A DNA stretch of 64,000 bases from Lachnospiraceae bacterium UBA1760 (GTDB lineage Bacteria; Bacillota; Clostridia; Lachnospirales; Lachnospiraceae): the NCBI GenBank assembly GCA_002314775.1, contig DCHE01000014.1, forward strand, positions 51,808 through 115,807, in the 5' to 3' direction. Every line of letters starts with the position of its first letter. Within the stretch, counting starts at the first letter, position 1. This document shows positions 51,195 through 60,310 of this stretch, piece by piece. Under the pieces are notes generated by a model, which was not told the origin of the DNA, made no database searches, and saw nothing but the letters and a program-made list of their open reading frames with translations. The position numbers were made by a program, and so were the translations under genes.

Positions 51195-53630
51195 TTAGCA
51201 AGGCTCACCATACTTAAGTCCAAAGCTTCCGCTAGCGATAAAGAAGCGGCCGAAGGTACGACTGTCGCCCTCAATGCTTCTTATATCACCAAACTGGTGC
51301 TTCTTGTCGTTGAGAAGAGTCCAGGTTTTTCCATCGTCAAGGGACTGGAAGAATCCATAATAATTGTCTATTGTGCCACAGATGTAGACTGCCTTGTTGT
51401 CCCTTAGATAGTCGCTAGTCTCTGACAGGATTCCAAGGCCGACATAGTAGGCCTCGTCCCCAGCTTTTGTGAGTCTCTCGCCCGAGAGGCACATTCCTGC
51501 AGAATCTGAGCTGCTAAATCTAAGCTTAAAGAGACCGGCCTGGTTAAGTGCGGCATAGAAAACACCGGACTTGCCATTCTCAGGGCGGATTTCTGTATTT
51601 TCGGCGTTCTCGATGTATCCGAAGGACAGGTTTTTAAGTGAATCACAATCCTGAGTATTAACCTCAATTTCATAAAAGCTCTTGCCACAGTCAGTGCTTA
51701 CAAAGGCTCTGAAGCCGTCAGCAAAGCCGTAAAATGTATCCGACAAAAGTCTGTCAGAAAACACCTTGATTCCAAGCTCACTGTCTGAGATGTCATTTTT
51801 ATCTATATCGTAAATTCTCGTTTTTTCAAAGGTAAATGAATTACTGTCTGGGTCATCTCTGTGACCGGTTATAATACCCTTTGCGTAAAGAGTACTTCCC
51901 TCTGAAACCTCAAATACTATATTTTTAGTGTCCGGACTGAGTGCGACAAAGCCTGCATTCACGTTTGGCTTTTCAATCTCTGTGAAACGACCATCAAGAT
52001 ATGCATTAATTCCGTATGGAAGAGGCAGTCTGTCCCATGTTAGACCATAATCCTTAGAAAGAATCAGTCCACCCTTGGTTTTACCTCTCCAGTTTCCTCT
52101 TGCAGTTGCAATGACTGTTGCAGGATGTATGTCCGAATAATCTGCGTTCTGGCAGGTTATATATCTGTTTCCCTCTGCATCAGCAAAGGAATTCTCGCAA
52201 GGCTTATCAAGGTCCGTAAATGCAAACCCACCAAGGTCGCCAATAATATCAAGTACCTTAACTGGGCCTTCTATTGGGCTATAACAGTTTAGGTGAACGG
52301 TTTCTTCAATTCCTTTTGAGCAGTCCTTAAAGCTTCTATCGTACTTAGTAAAATTGATGCCTCTGAACACGCCAGTACCAGTTGTGAACCAGACCTCGTC
52401 AGGGTCGTGAGGATTAATCTTTAGGTCAGAAAGCCAGTGAATCAAGGAGACATTTCCGTTAAACTCAGGCCTCATGTAGGAGGTCTCGAAGGAAATATTT
52501 CCAATCTCAAGATTGAAGAGCGCAATCTCCCAGCTATCCCCGTAATCCTTGGAAATGTAAATAATATCACCACTGTGCTTGCTAAGAGTAGCAGTGGTGA
52601 GAAGCCCCGGATATTTAGGGCAGGTGCTTATGCCACCGAACACGTAATCAAAGTCGCGGTCATTATTTGTGTAAGGTTCTCCACCAAAATCAATGGCAGT
52701 CGTAGGGGTGATATCTGTATAATCTGAGATCCTTCCAGCCTCATCAAAGCTGTAGCGTAAAACTCTGCCACCTCTTGAGCAGCCAGTATCACAGCTGTAG
52801 GAAAGGTCAGGCCAGTAGGCATATTCTCCGGTCTGAGAAAGAGTCACATAAAAGTATTTTCCATCGTAGGCATACCTTAGAGGAACATATCCGCTAAATA
52901 CAGAGTTATCCATTATATGATTCTCAGGCATACTTACCTTCTCAAAGCTTTTTCCCTCGTCGTAGGAAATAAAGAGACTGTGAGCTCTCAGCTTAGCTTT
53001 TGTAGCTTCACTTGCAACAATGCACCTTTCGTTCCAGGGTTCAAGTACCCCGGCAGTTCCGACAATAATGGTTTTTCCGTCAGGAGCCGCAAATACAAAG
53101 GTTGTGTAATCCTGATCAAGGCTTAAAAGCTTTTCAAGGCTTTCACCATCTATTGAAATTTTGTAAAGTCCATCAGTTTTTGAGGCATAGTAGAGAGTGT
53201 CCTTCTTCACAGGATTCTGCACGAAGCAGTAGCCCGAGCCACGGCCTGGAAAATTGCCGTGTACAAGAAATGGAAGAGGAATATTCTTAAAGCTTTCTCC
53301 CTGATTTTTTGAAATACTAAGAGTGCCCTTGTCACTCTTCATACTCTCAAGGTAGTTGCCGTAGGAGAAGCAGCCGCTGATAATTGCAAGATAATCAGGG
53401 TCAGCCTCGTCAAGGCAGAGTGCAGCCGGGTAGGTAAGACTTCTGTCAAAAAGCCCTGCGTCCTCATTGAGACAGTGCCACAGGTTACTTTTTCTGTCAT
53501 ACTTGTAGGTTCCACCTATATCTGTTCTTATATATAAAATATTCTCGTCAGTCGGATGAAACATAAATCCAGTTACATAACCGCCGCCGGGAACGGGGCA
53601 GTTCTTGTAGGTATATTTAAGCTTGTTCAT
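51195..53630 (-). CDS. GH74-type glycosidase, apparently cytoplasmic
   Basis: An 811-residue protein matching the two seven-bladed propellers of GH74 xyloglucanases. The opening GGGYVTGFMFHPTDENILY and YIRTDIGGTYKYD hold the first catalytic Asp region, and DIIGDLGGFAFTDLDKP matches the second (acid) Asp region. Many BNR/Asp-box-like turns occur (SKNQGESFKNI, SYDEGKSFEKV, SKDYGDSWEIA, SKDYGLTWDRL, SLDDGKTWTLL). GH74 enzymes cut the beta-1,4-glucan backbone of xyloglucan. Unusually there is no signal peptide: the ATG at 53630, behind AAGAGG, leads straight into the fold. It could act on imported oligosaccharides. No other xyloglucan genes lie nearby. Confidence 0.85.
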   Translation of the reverse strand: MNKLKYTYKNCPVPGGGYVTGFMFHPTDENILYIRTDIGGTYKYDRKSNLWHCLNEDAGLFDRSLTYPAALCLDEADPDYLAIISGCFSYGNYLESMKSDKGTLSISKNQGESFKNIPLPFLVHGNFPGRGSGYCFVQNPVKKDTLYYASKTDGLYKISIDGESLEKLLSLDQDYTTFVFAAPDGKTIIVGTAGVLEPWNERCIVASEATKAKLRAHSLFISYDEGKSFEKVSMPENHIMDNSVFSGYVPLRYAYDGKYFYVTLSQTGEYAYWPDLSYSCDTGCSRGGRVLRYSFDEAGRISDYTDITPTTAIDFGGEPYTNNDRDFDYVFGGISTCPKYPGLLTTATLSKHSGDIIYISKDYGDSWEIALFNLEIGNISFETSYMRPEFNGNVSLIHWLSDLKINPHDPDEVWFTTGTGVFRGINFTKYDRSFKDCSKGIEETVHLNCYSPIEGPVKVLDIIGDLGGFAFTDLDKPCENSFADAEGNRYITCQNADYSDIHPATVIATARGNWRGKTKGGLILSKDYGLTWDRLPLPYGINAYLDGRFTEIEKPNVNAGFVALSPDTKNIVFEVSEGSTLYAKGIITGHRDDPDSNSFTFEKTRIYDIDKNDISDSELGIKVFSDRLLSDTFYGFADGFRAFVSTDCGKSFYEIEVNTQDCDSLKNLSFGYIENAENTEIRPENGKSGVFYAALNQAGLFKLRFSSSDSAGMCLSGERLTKAGDEAYYVGLGILSETSDYLRDNKAVYICGTIDNYYGFFQSLDDGKTWTLLNDKKHQFGDIRSIEGDSRTFGRFFIASGSFGLKYGEPC

Positions 53631-53822
53631 AGATGCCTCTTTTCTATAGATTAGGGACCAGGACCGTATCGCCATATGCCCTGTTTAAATCAAATGATTA
53701 GTCGAGATACAAACTATCCCAAGTATCATTTTATCATAATCCGAATATATAAAAACAGAATTATTAGTGATAATTATCTAAATAAATAGATATGTTGTTA
53801 AAAATAAACAGATATTTACTAT

Positions 53823-53850
53823 TTGATTATAATACTTATAGTGGTATAAT
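53823..53850 (+). promoter_or_regulatory. Promoter of the REC-HD-GYP gene
   Basis: TTGATT (53823-53828) and TATAAT (53845-53850) are 16 bp apart, and TG precedes the -10. The remaining gene-free sequence 53631-53965 is AT-rich, and I see nothing else in it. Confidence 0.6.
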
Positions 53851-53965
53851 TGAAATGATGTGATACGTTATTATCGGAATTCAAACTTGCATTTATTGCA
53901 GGCTTGATTACTTGATTAATTCAAGGGAAAGGGTGACATTAATTGGTCACTTGAAGGTACAGGGT

Positions 53966-55045
53966 ATGGAAAAGATACTGATAGTCGATGATGTCGAGAT
54001 AAACAGGGAGATGCTCAGTGCTATCTTTGAGGATAATTACGAGGTTATTCAGGGCGAAGATGGAGAGGAAGCAATTGAGATAATCAGCAGACTTAAAAAG
54101 GATATATCCCTCATATTTCTGGATCTTATGATGCCTAAAAAAGGTGGTTTAGAGGTGCTTTCATATATGAGAGAGGCAGAGCTCATCAATCATATTCCGG
54201 TAATTATGATTACTGGTGAGGCTACTGCTGAGACTGATATGAAGGCATATGAGTATGGTGCTGCAGATGTAATATATAAGCCATTTTCTACCAAGGTTGT
54301 AACTAGAAGAGCTATGAATCTTATGGAGCAGTATAAGAGCAGAGAGAAGATTGAGGCAGAGCTTAAGGAAAAGACGGCAGAGCTTATAGAGAGCCGTGAG
54401 CAGCTTGCCAATATGAATGAATTCTTGCTGGATGCGCTAGGCTCAGTAGTTGAGTTCAGAAGTCTTGAGTCGGGCGAGCATGTAAAGAGAGTAAAGAGCT
54501 TTACACAGATTCTCCTTAAGTATGTTCAGCGTGATTATCCGGGATATAAGCTTTCAGATAGTGATATAAGACTTATGGCACAGGCAGCAGCACTCCATGA
54601 TGTTGGAAAGATTGCAATTCCAGATGAAATATTAAAGGCTCCAAGAAGGCTTACCAAGGAAGAGTTCGGGGAGATGAAAAAGCATACTGTCTATGGCTGT
54701 GAGATTTTAGACAAGTTTAAGATTTCTAATGATGAGTTTTATTCATACTGTCATGATATTATCAGATGGCACCATGAGAAGTATGACGGCGGTGGTTATC
54801 CTGACGGACTTAAGGGTGAAGAGATTCCTATTTACTGTCAGGCAGTTGCTGTTGCGGACTGCTTCGATGCTCTTGTGAGTAAGAGAGTGTACAAGGATGC
54901 GGTTTGCTGTGAGGAGTCCTTCAATATGATTAAGCGCGGGGAATGTGGAGAGTTCTCTGATGTTATGATGCGATGCTTCGAACTTGCGAAGAGTGAGTTT
55001 TTCGATACAGTGAATAAGTTTAGCGAAGGCGAGCAGGATAAGTGA
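53966..55045 (+). CDS. Receiver-HD-GYP protein, probable cyclic-di-GMP phosphodiesterase
   Basis: A 359-residue response regulator. The receiver domain (about 1-120) has ILIVDDVEINREM, the phosphoacceptor in LIFLDLMMPKKGG and PVIMITGEATAETD. A coiled-coil linker follows. The HD-GYP domain shows ALHDVGKIAIPDEIL (HD), HHEKYDGGGYPDGLKGEEI (the GYP motif) and the metal His residues. It should hydrolyse cyclic di-GMP in response to phosphorylation. The frame is open from 53912, but the ATG at 53966 fits the first beta strand of the receiver. No kinase gene is adjacent. Confidence 0.9.
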   Translation: MEKILIVDDVEINREMLSAIFEDNYEVIQGEDGEEAIEIISRLKKDISLIFLDLMMPKKGGLEVLSYMREAELINHIPVIMITGEATAETDMKAYEYGAADVIYKPFSTKVVTRRAMNLMEQYKSREKIEAELKEKTAELIESREQLANMNEFLLDALGSVVEFRSLESGEHVKRVKSFTQILLKYVQRDYPGYKLSDSDIRLMAQAAALHDVGKIAIPDEILKAPRRLTKEEFGEMKKHTVYGCEILDKFKISNDEFYSYCHDIIRWHHEKYDGGGYPDGLKGEEIPIYCQAVAVADCFDALVSKRVYKDAVCCEESFNMIKRGECGEFSDVMMRCFELAKSEFFDTVNKFSEGEQDK

Positions 55046-55056
55046 TTGATTTATGA

Positions 55057-55087
55057 GGGCGGATATTTCAAATAATGTCTGCCCTTT
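55057..55087 (+). terminator. Terminator after the HD-GYP gene
   Basis: GGGCGGA pairs with TCTGCCC (one G-U pair) around a 14-base loop, then TTTCTG. Confidence 0.7.
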
Positions 55088-55151
55088 CTGTGTATACAAT
55101 GAGCCGGGTGCTGATGAATGCTTGTATTTTAAGATGCATTTGGCGAATGTT
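55081..55151 (+). repeat. Dispersed repeat, copy 2
   Basis: Shares GCCC-TTT-TGTGTAT and the core ATGAATGCTTGTATTT ... GCATTTGGCGAATGT with 6601-6656, but has about 16 extra bases (around GAGCCGGGTGCTG) between the two blocks. The first copy has a similar GAGCCG just after its core. Confidence 0.5.
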
Positions 55152-55182
55152 GTTCAATAATGATTAGAAGGGGATAGCATAG

Positions 55183-56424
55183 ATGGAAAAATTATTTAAA
55201 GAGGTTGCCGCAAATGAATCAAATCCAAACTGGGAGGGCCTTATCAGGAGGGAGACTAAACTCTATGGTCACAGTGATGATATAAGGTCGCCCTTTGCCA
55301 GAGACTGCAACAGAGTTTTGCACTCACTTGCCTACAGGAGACTGAAGCATAAGACTCAGCTATTTTATAATGCTGCTGGAAATGACCACATTTGCACAAG
55401 AATCGAGCATGTTCATCATGTTGCCTCTGTGAGTGAGACAATCTCAGCAACCCTTGGACTCAATGTAGAGCTGACAACGGCTATTGCCCTGAGTCACGAT
55501 TTGGGACATGCACCCTTTGGCCATCAGGGAGAGGTTGTAATCAGCAAGATAACAGAGAAATACCTTGGCGAGAGATTCTGGCACGAAAAGAATGGAGTAT
55601 ATTTTGTAGATAATATAGAGCTTCTTGAGGATTTGGAGCGAAATTACAGAAACTTAAATCTCACCTATGCAGTCAGGGATGGAATAATCTCACACTGTGG
55701 AGAGGTGGATCAAAATGAGATATTTCCAAGGAAGGAGCTTATGGATCTGTCTGAGATTAAGACTGCGGGACTTCATCAGGCTGCAACCTGGGAGGGCTGC
55801 GTTGTGAAGATTGCCGATAAAATTGCCTATCTTGGAAGAGATATAGAGGATGCAACAAGGCTTGGATATCTGAGTAAGACCGAGAAGGCGCTGCTTAAGG
55901 AAATCGCCGAGAGGTACGATGAGTACGCAATCAATTCCACAGTGCTTGTGAACAACCTGATTAAGGATATCTGCCAAAACAGCACGCCAGGTACTGGGCT
56001 TTCACTAAGTAAGAAGATGTTTGAGCAAATCAGTGAGCTTAGAAAATTCAACTATGAGCATATAATTAAGAATAAAAGGCTCGATACCTATGTGAAGTAC
56101 TCACAGCTAGTGATAAATGAACTGTTCGAGGTTTTACTGGATTACTACAACCTGTACAGAGACAGGGTGATATTTGAACTTTCAGATAGTGGCTTTGACA
56201 ACAGAAAATTTGTAAAGGATTTTGCAAAGTGGCTGGTTCAGTACGTGGAAATGGATTTTCGCGGCTATGAATGGGCAGAAAAAATAAGTGAGAGATGTAC
56301 TAACAAGAAGATTTATGGTACATTATCTTCTGAGAAACAGTATATAAGGGCAGTGCTGGATTTCATAGCGGGTATGACAGATGTCTATGCACTAAACGCC
56401 TTTGATGAGCTGCTTAAATGCTAA
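55183..56424 (+). CDS. dgt: dGTP triphosphohydrolase
   Basis: A 413-residue HD-domain protein of the deoxyguanosine-triphosphatase family, which splits dNTPs to nucleoside and tripolyphosphate. The N terminus contains DCNRVLHSLAYRRLKHKTQ; the HD motifs are RIEHVHHVASVSETI, then LSHDLGHAPFGHQGE, and a later YLGRDIEDATRLGYLS with the metal Asp. It may limit dNTP pools or restrict phage. GAAGGGG lies before the ATG. It stands alone between the HD-GYP gene and feoAB. Confidence 0.92.
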   Translation: MEKLFKEVAANESNPNWEGLIRRETKLYGHSDDIRSPFARDCNRVLHSLAYRRLKHKTQLFYNAAGNDHICTRIEHVHHVASVSETISATLGLNVELTTAIALSHDLGHAPFGHQGEVVISKITEKYLGERFWHEKNGVYFVDNIELLEDLERNYRNLNLTYAVRDGIISHCGEVDQNEIFPRKELMDLSEIKTAGLHQAATWEGCVVKIADKIAYLGRDIEDATRLGYLSKTEKALLKEIAERYDEYAINSTVLVNNLIKDICQNSTPGTGLSLSKKMFEQISELRKFNYEHIIKNKRLDTYVKYSQLVINELFEVLLDYYNLYRDRVIFELSDSGFDNRKFVKDFAKWLVQYVEMDFRGYEWAEKISERCTNKKIYGTLSSEKQYIRAVLDFIAGMTDVYALNAFDELLKC

Positions 56425-56463
56425 GATATAATTATTTGACAGGATGATTTTAACCACCGAACA

Positions 56464-56480
56464 ACTGATAATCAGTATTC
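56464..56480 (+). promoter_or_regulatory. Fur-like box upstream of feoAB
   Basis: ACTGATAATCAGT is a perfect 6-1-6 palindrome, and TGATAATCAGTATTC matches the 7-1-7 Fur consensus TGATAATNATTATCA at 11 of 14 defined bases. It lies 40-55 bp before feoAB, as an iron-responsive operator should. Confidence 0.5.
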
Positions 56481-56518
56481 GGGTTTAGACTATTACACGA
56501 TAAAAAGGACCATCGAAA

Positions 56519-58855
56519 ATGAAATTAAACGAGCTTGAAATTGGAAAATGTGCAAATATCATAGAGGTCGGTGGAGAGGGTGCCCTTAGGCAGCATTTCC
56601 TTGACATGGGCGTGATTCCAGGGGTTGAGATTGCGCTTGTTAAGAAGGCACCTCTAGGTGACCCGATTGAGTTTCAGGTTCATGGCTATGAGCTTACGAT
56701 GAGAATTGCGGATGCAGACTGCATTCTTATCGATGAGAAATCTGTGAAGGACCACAGCAAGGCCTGTGAGGAGGTCGCAAAAAGCAGAAGGAAGACTGAG
56801 CATCCAGGACTTGGTGAGGGTGGCAAATACCACTCAAAGGAGCATGAGAATCCGCTTCCAGAGGATAGAACTCTTACCTTTGCCTTAGTTGGTAACCAGA
56901 ACTGCGGTAAAACTACTCTCTTTAATCAGCTTACAGGCTCCAATCAGCATGTTGGAAACTTCCCTGGAGTTACGGTTGACAGAAAGGACGGAGTGATTAA
57001 GGGATATCCCAATACCCTTGTTACTGACCTTCCAGGAATATATTCTATGTCCCCTTACAGCAGTGAGGAGATTGTATCAAGAAACTTTGTTTTAGATGAA
57101 AAGCCAACCGCAATAATAAATATTGTGGACGCAACTAATATAGAGAGAAATCTTTACCTTACTATGCAGCTTCTCGAGATGAACATTCCTATGGTTCTGG
57201 CTCTAAACATGATGGATGAGATGACAGCGAACCAGGGAGCAATAGATGTAAACCTTATGGAGGAGATTCTCGGAATTCCAGTAGTTCCTATCTCTGCAGC
57301 AAAAAATGAGGGCGTTGAGGAGCTTATCGAGCATGCTATTCACATTGCCAAGTATCAGGAGAGACCTGCAAGGTACGACTTCTGTGATAAGGATGAGCAC
57401 GGTGGAGCGGTTCACAGAAGTATTCATGCGGTTGTTCACCTTATTGGAGACCATGCAGAAAAGAAGGGGATACCGGTAAGATTTGCTTCAACAAAAGTAA
57501 TCGAGGGAGATGAAATCCTATTAACACAGCTTGAGCTTGATGAGAATGAGAAGGATATGCTTCAGCATATTTCGCTTCAGCTTGAAAAGGAGAGAGGTCT
57601 TGATAAGAGCGCTGCCCTTGCTGATATGAGATATAACTTTATAGAGAAGCTCTGCGAGGAGACAGTTGTAAAGCCTAAGGAGAGCAAGGAGAGAAAGAGA
57701 AGTGAGAAAATCGACAAGATTCTGACAGGAAGATTCACCGCTATTCCGTGTTTTCTTGGAATTATGGTTCTTGTATTTTTGCTCACCTTCAATGTTATCG
57801 GAGCCTTTTTCCAGAACCTGCTTGAGCTTGGAATTGATAAGCTTACTGTATTTACAGACAATGCATTTACAGATATGGGGATAAATCCAGTTCTCCATGG
57901 ACTTGTAATAGATGGTATATTTTCAGGTGTGGGAAGCGTTGTAAGCTTCGTACCGATAATCGTAACTTTATTTTTCTTCCTGTCACTCATGGAGGACAGT
58001 GGTTACATAGCGAGAGTGGCCTTTGTGTCAGACAAGCTTTTAAGAAAGATTGGTCTTTCGGGAAAGAGTATAGTTCCAATGCTTATCGGCTTTGGCTGTA
58101 CAGTTCCAGCGGTAATGTCGACTAGAACTCTCCCGTCGGAGAGAGACAGACGTATGACAATACTCATAACTCCATTTATGAGCTGCACCGCAAAGCTTCC
58201 AATCTATGCTTTCTTCGTAAATGAATTCTTCCCTGGAAAGGGCGGCCTTATTATGGCAGGGCTTTATCTTCTTGGGATAATAGTTGGAATAATTGTTGCA
58301 TTTTTATATAAGGGCACAGTGTTTAAGGGTGAACCGGTTCCATTTGTTATGGAGCTTCCTAATTACAGGCTTCCTGGTGCAAAAAATGTTGTTCTTCTTC
58401 TGTGGGAGAAGGCGAAAGACTTCCTTGAGAAGGCATTTTCAGTAATACTCATTGCGACTGTGGTTGTATGGGTTCTGCAGAATTTCAGCTTTGGCTTCGA
58501 GATGGTCACTGATTCGGCTGACAGTATGTTAGCTGCGATTTCAGGTCACATCGCGCCGATATTCTCACCGATTGGTCTTGGTGACTGGAGAATATGTACC
58601 TCTCTTATCAGCGGGTTTATGGCTAAGGAGAGTGTTGTATCTACCATGGAGATTCTCTTTAATGGAAATGTTGGAGCCTCGCTTTCTACTGCATCGGCAG
58701 CAGCAATGCTTGTGTTCAGTCTTCTCTATACGCCTTGTGTAGCAGCGGTAGCTTCAATCAAGCGTGAGATGGGCAGCCGCTGGGCAGTGTTTGTAGTGTT
58801 CTGGCAGTGCCTGATTGCATGGATACTGGCATTTTCGGTTTATAATCTCTTATAA
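56519..58855 (+). CDS. feoB: Ferrous iron transporter FeoB with fused N-terminal FeoA domain
   Basis: A 778-residue FeoA-FeoB fusion. Residues 1-75 are a FeoA/SH3-like domain (LGDPIEFQVHGYELTMRIAD). A charged linker leads to the G protein (G1 LVGNQNCGKTTLFNQL, G3 TDLPGIYSM, G4 ALNMMDE) and its GDI helices. A C-terminal membrane domain with about 8-10 helices has the Gate motifs IGFGCTVPAVMSTRTL and FMSCTAKLPIYAFFV, each with a conserved Cys, and ends near LLYTPCVAAVASIKRE. It imports Fe2+ in anaerobes, driven or gated by GTP. The ATG at 56519 starts the FeoA domain exactly. The Fur-like box upstream suggests repression by iron. Confidence 0.95.
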   Translation: MKLNELEIGKCANIIEVGGEGALRQHFLDMGVIPGVEIALVKKAPLGDPIEFQVHGYELTMRIADADCILIDEKSVKDHSKACEEVAKSRRKTEHPGLGEGGKYHSKEHENPLPEDRTLTFALVGNQNCGKTTLFNQLTGSNQHVGNFPGVTVDRKDGVIKGYPNTLVTDLPGIYSMSPYSSEEIVSRNFVLDEKPTAIINIVDATNIERNLYLTMQLLEMNIPMVLALNMMDEMTANQGAIDVNLMEEILGIPVVPISAAKNEGVEELIEHAIHIAKYQERPARYDFCDKDEHGGAVHRSIHAVVHLIGDHAEKKGIPVRFASTKVIEGDEILLTQLELDENEKDMLQHISLQLEKERGLDKSAALADMRYNFIEKLCEETVVKPKESKERKRSEKIDKILTGRFTAIPCFLGIMVLVFLLTFNVIGAFFQNLLELGIDKLTVFTDNAFTDMGINPVLHGLVIDGIFSGVGSVVSFVPIIVTLFFFLSLMEDSGYIARVAFVSDKLLRKIGLSGKSIVPMLIGFGCTVPAVMSTRTLPSERDRRMTILITPFMSCTAKLPIYAFFVNEFFPGKGGLIMAGLYLLGIIVGIIVAFLYKGTVFKGEPVPFVMELPNYRLPGAKNVVLLLWEKAKDFLEKAFSVILIATVVVWVLQNFSFGFEMVTDSADSMLAAISGHIAPIFSPIGLGDWRICTSLISGFMAKESVVSTMEILFNGNVGASLSTASAAAMLVFSLLYTPCVAAVASIKREMGSRWAVFVVFWQCLIAWILAFSVYNLL

Positions 58856-58929
58856 GGTACTGGCTTAATAAGTGAAAATTGCAAATAAATAAGGATATTT
58901 ATGGATAATTAAATATCGAGATAAAAATA

Positions 58930-58987
58930 GCGATCCAAAACAGTATGGTTAAAGCGATGCTTTATGACTGTTTGGAGCGCTTTTTTG
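58930..58987. terminator. Bidirectional terminator between feoAB and the flavodiiron gene
   Basis: GCGATCCAAAACAGT pairs with ACTGTTTGGAGCGC (one bulged A, one mismatch) around a 22-base loop, then TTTTTTG. Confidence 0.75.
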
Positions 58988-59037
58988 TTATAAAATACTA
59001 TCTGCTATTACAGATTTATATTAGGCTTACTAGCTAT

Positions 59038-60234
59038 TTACTGTCTTGCTGCAATCACTGCATCTGCAAGTGCCTCAAGGCTCTCGATATCAGTGTCCTT
59101 TAAGGTGGACTTGATTGTTACAAGTGGGTCGAGTAAAGTAACATTTTTAAGTGTTTCCATAGCGGCCTTCATAGTTTTGCCTGCAGATGGAGCCCAGGAA
59201 CCATTTTCAATAAAGCCTACTGTACGGTTCTGGTATGCCTTGTACTGTAAGTGTGTGATGAAGTCAAGCATTGGAAGGAACACGCCTGCATCATAGCTTG
59301 ATGCGGCAAGTACCATGCGGTCGTGACGGAAGGCATCCTCTATTGCCTCACCCATATCGTCGCGGCAGAGGTCACATAATACAACTCTTTCCTCTCCCTT
59401 AGCCTTGAGAATCTCAGCGAATTTCTCAGCAACCTTTGCGGTATTGCCGTGGATTGATGCGTATGGAACGAAAACTCCCACTGTCTCAGGCTTATAGCTT
59501 GACCAGGTGTCGTAAAGACCGATGTAGTAGCCAAGATTTTCCTTTAATACAGGACCGTGAAGTGGAGCAATTGTCTGAATGTCAAGAGCTGCTGCCTTCT
59601 TGAGAAGTGTCTGAACTGGTGCACCGTACTTACCAACGATGTTGAAGTAGTAACGTCTTGCCTCACAAGCCCAGTCCTCCTCCTGCTTATCAAGGGTTCC
59701 AAAGATTCCGAAGCCGTCAGCTGAGAAAAGAACCTTCTCAGAGGACTCATAGGAAACCATAACCTCTGGCCAGTGAACCATAGGTGCCATAACAAATGTA
59801 AGAGTGTGGCTTCCAAGTTCAAGAGTCGCCTTTTCAGCTACAGCCATTGTTTTAGTTCCCTCAGGAAGTGTAACAAACTGTGGAAGCATCTGAAGAAGCT
59901 TTGCGCTTCCCACGATAGTGATATCAGGGAAAAGTGAAAGTGCACGGCCGATTCCACCTGAGTGATCTGGCTCAAGGTGCTGAAGAATCAGGTAGTCAGG
60001 AGTCTTGTCTCCTAAAACAGCCTTAAGATTAGCCTCCCATTCGTCAAGAGCTCTCTCATCTACTGTATCCATAATTGCAGTCTTCTCATCGAGAATTACG
60101 TATGAGTTGTAGGTAATACCATTTGGAACGTCATACTGGCTCTCGAAAAGATCAATCTCCGAATCACCACAGCCTACGTAGCGAATTGAAGCTGAAATGT
60201 TGTTGTCAAAAGTGAAATCACACATTTTGCCCAT
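59038..60234 (-). CDS. fprA: Flavodiiron protein (FprA family)
   Basis: A 398-residue A-type flavoprotein that reduces O2 or NO in the cytoplasm of anaerobes. The N-terminal metallo-beta-lactamase-like part carries the diiron ligands in LQHLEPDHSGG (H86, E88, D90, with H91) and MVHWPEVMVSY and PLHGPVLK further on. The C-terminal flavodoxin domain (about 255-398) begins VGVFVPYASIHGNTAKVAEK, with the FMN phosphate loop, and ends in a helix LEALADAVIAARQ. GGAGG precedes the ATG. No rubredoxin gene is adjacent, so the electron donor is elsewhere. Confidence 0.94.
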   Translation of the reverse strand: MGKMCDFTFDNNISASIRYVGCGDSEIDLFESQYDVPNGITYNSYVILDEKTAIMDTVDERALDEWEANLKAVLGDKTPDYLILQHLEPDHSGGIGRALSLFPDITIVGSAKLLQMLPQFVTLPEGTKTMAVAEKATLELGSHTLTFVMAPMVHWPEVMVSYESSEKVLFSADGFGIFGTLDKQEEDWACEARRYYFNIVGKYGAPVQTLLKKAAALDIQTIAPLHGPVLKENLGYYIGLYDTWSSYKPETVGVFVPYASIHGNTAKVAEKFAEILKAKGEERVVLCDLCRDDMGEAIEDAFRHDRMVLAASSYDAGVFLPMLDFITHLQYKAYQNRTVGFIENGSWAPSAGKTMKAAMETLKNVTLLDPLVTIKSTLKDTDIESLEALADAVIAARQ

Positions 60235-60275
60235 TATTTTAAATCCTCCTGTTTATAAAAATATATTCTATAGCT

Positions 60276-60303
60276 AAAAGCATTTACCAACTAAAATGCT
60301 TTT
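60276..60303 (-). terminator. AT-rich terminator after the DUF3298-type lipoprotein gene
   Basis: AAAAGCATTT and AAATGCTTTT are perfectly complementary over 10 bp with an eight-base loop; the minus strand continues with a T-rich arm. It is weak in GC. Confidence 0.55.
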
Positions 60304-60310
60304 GCAAAAT

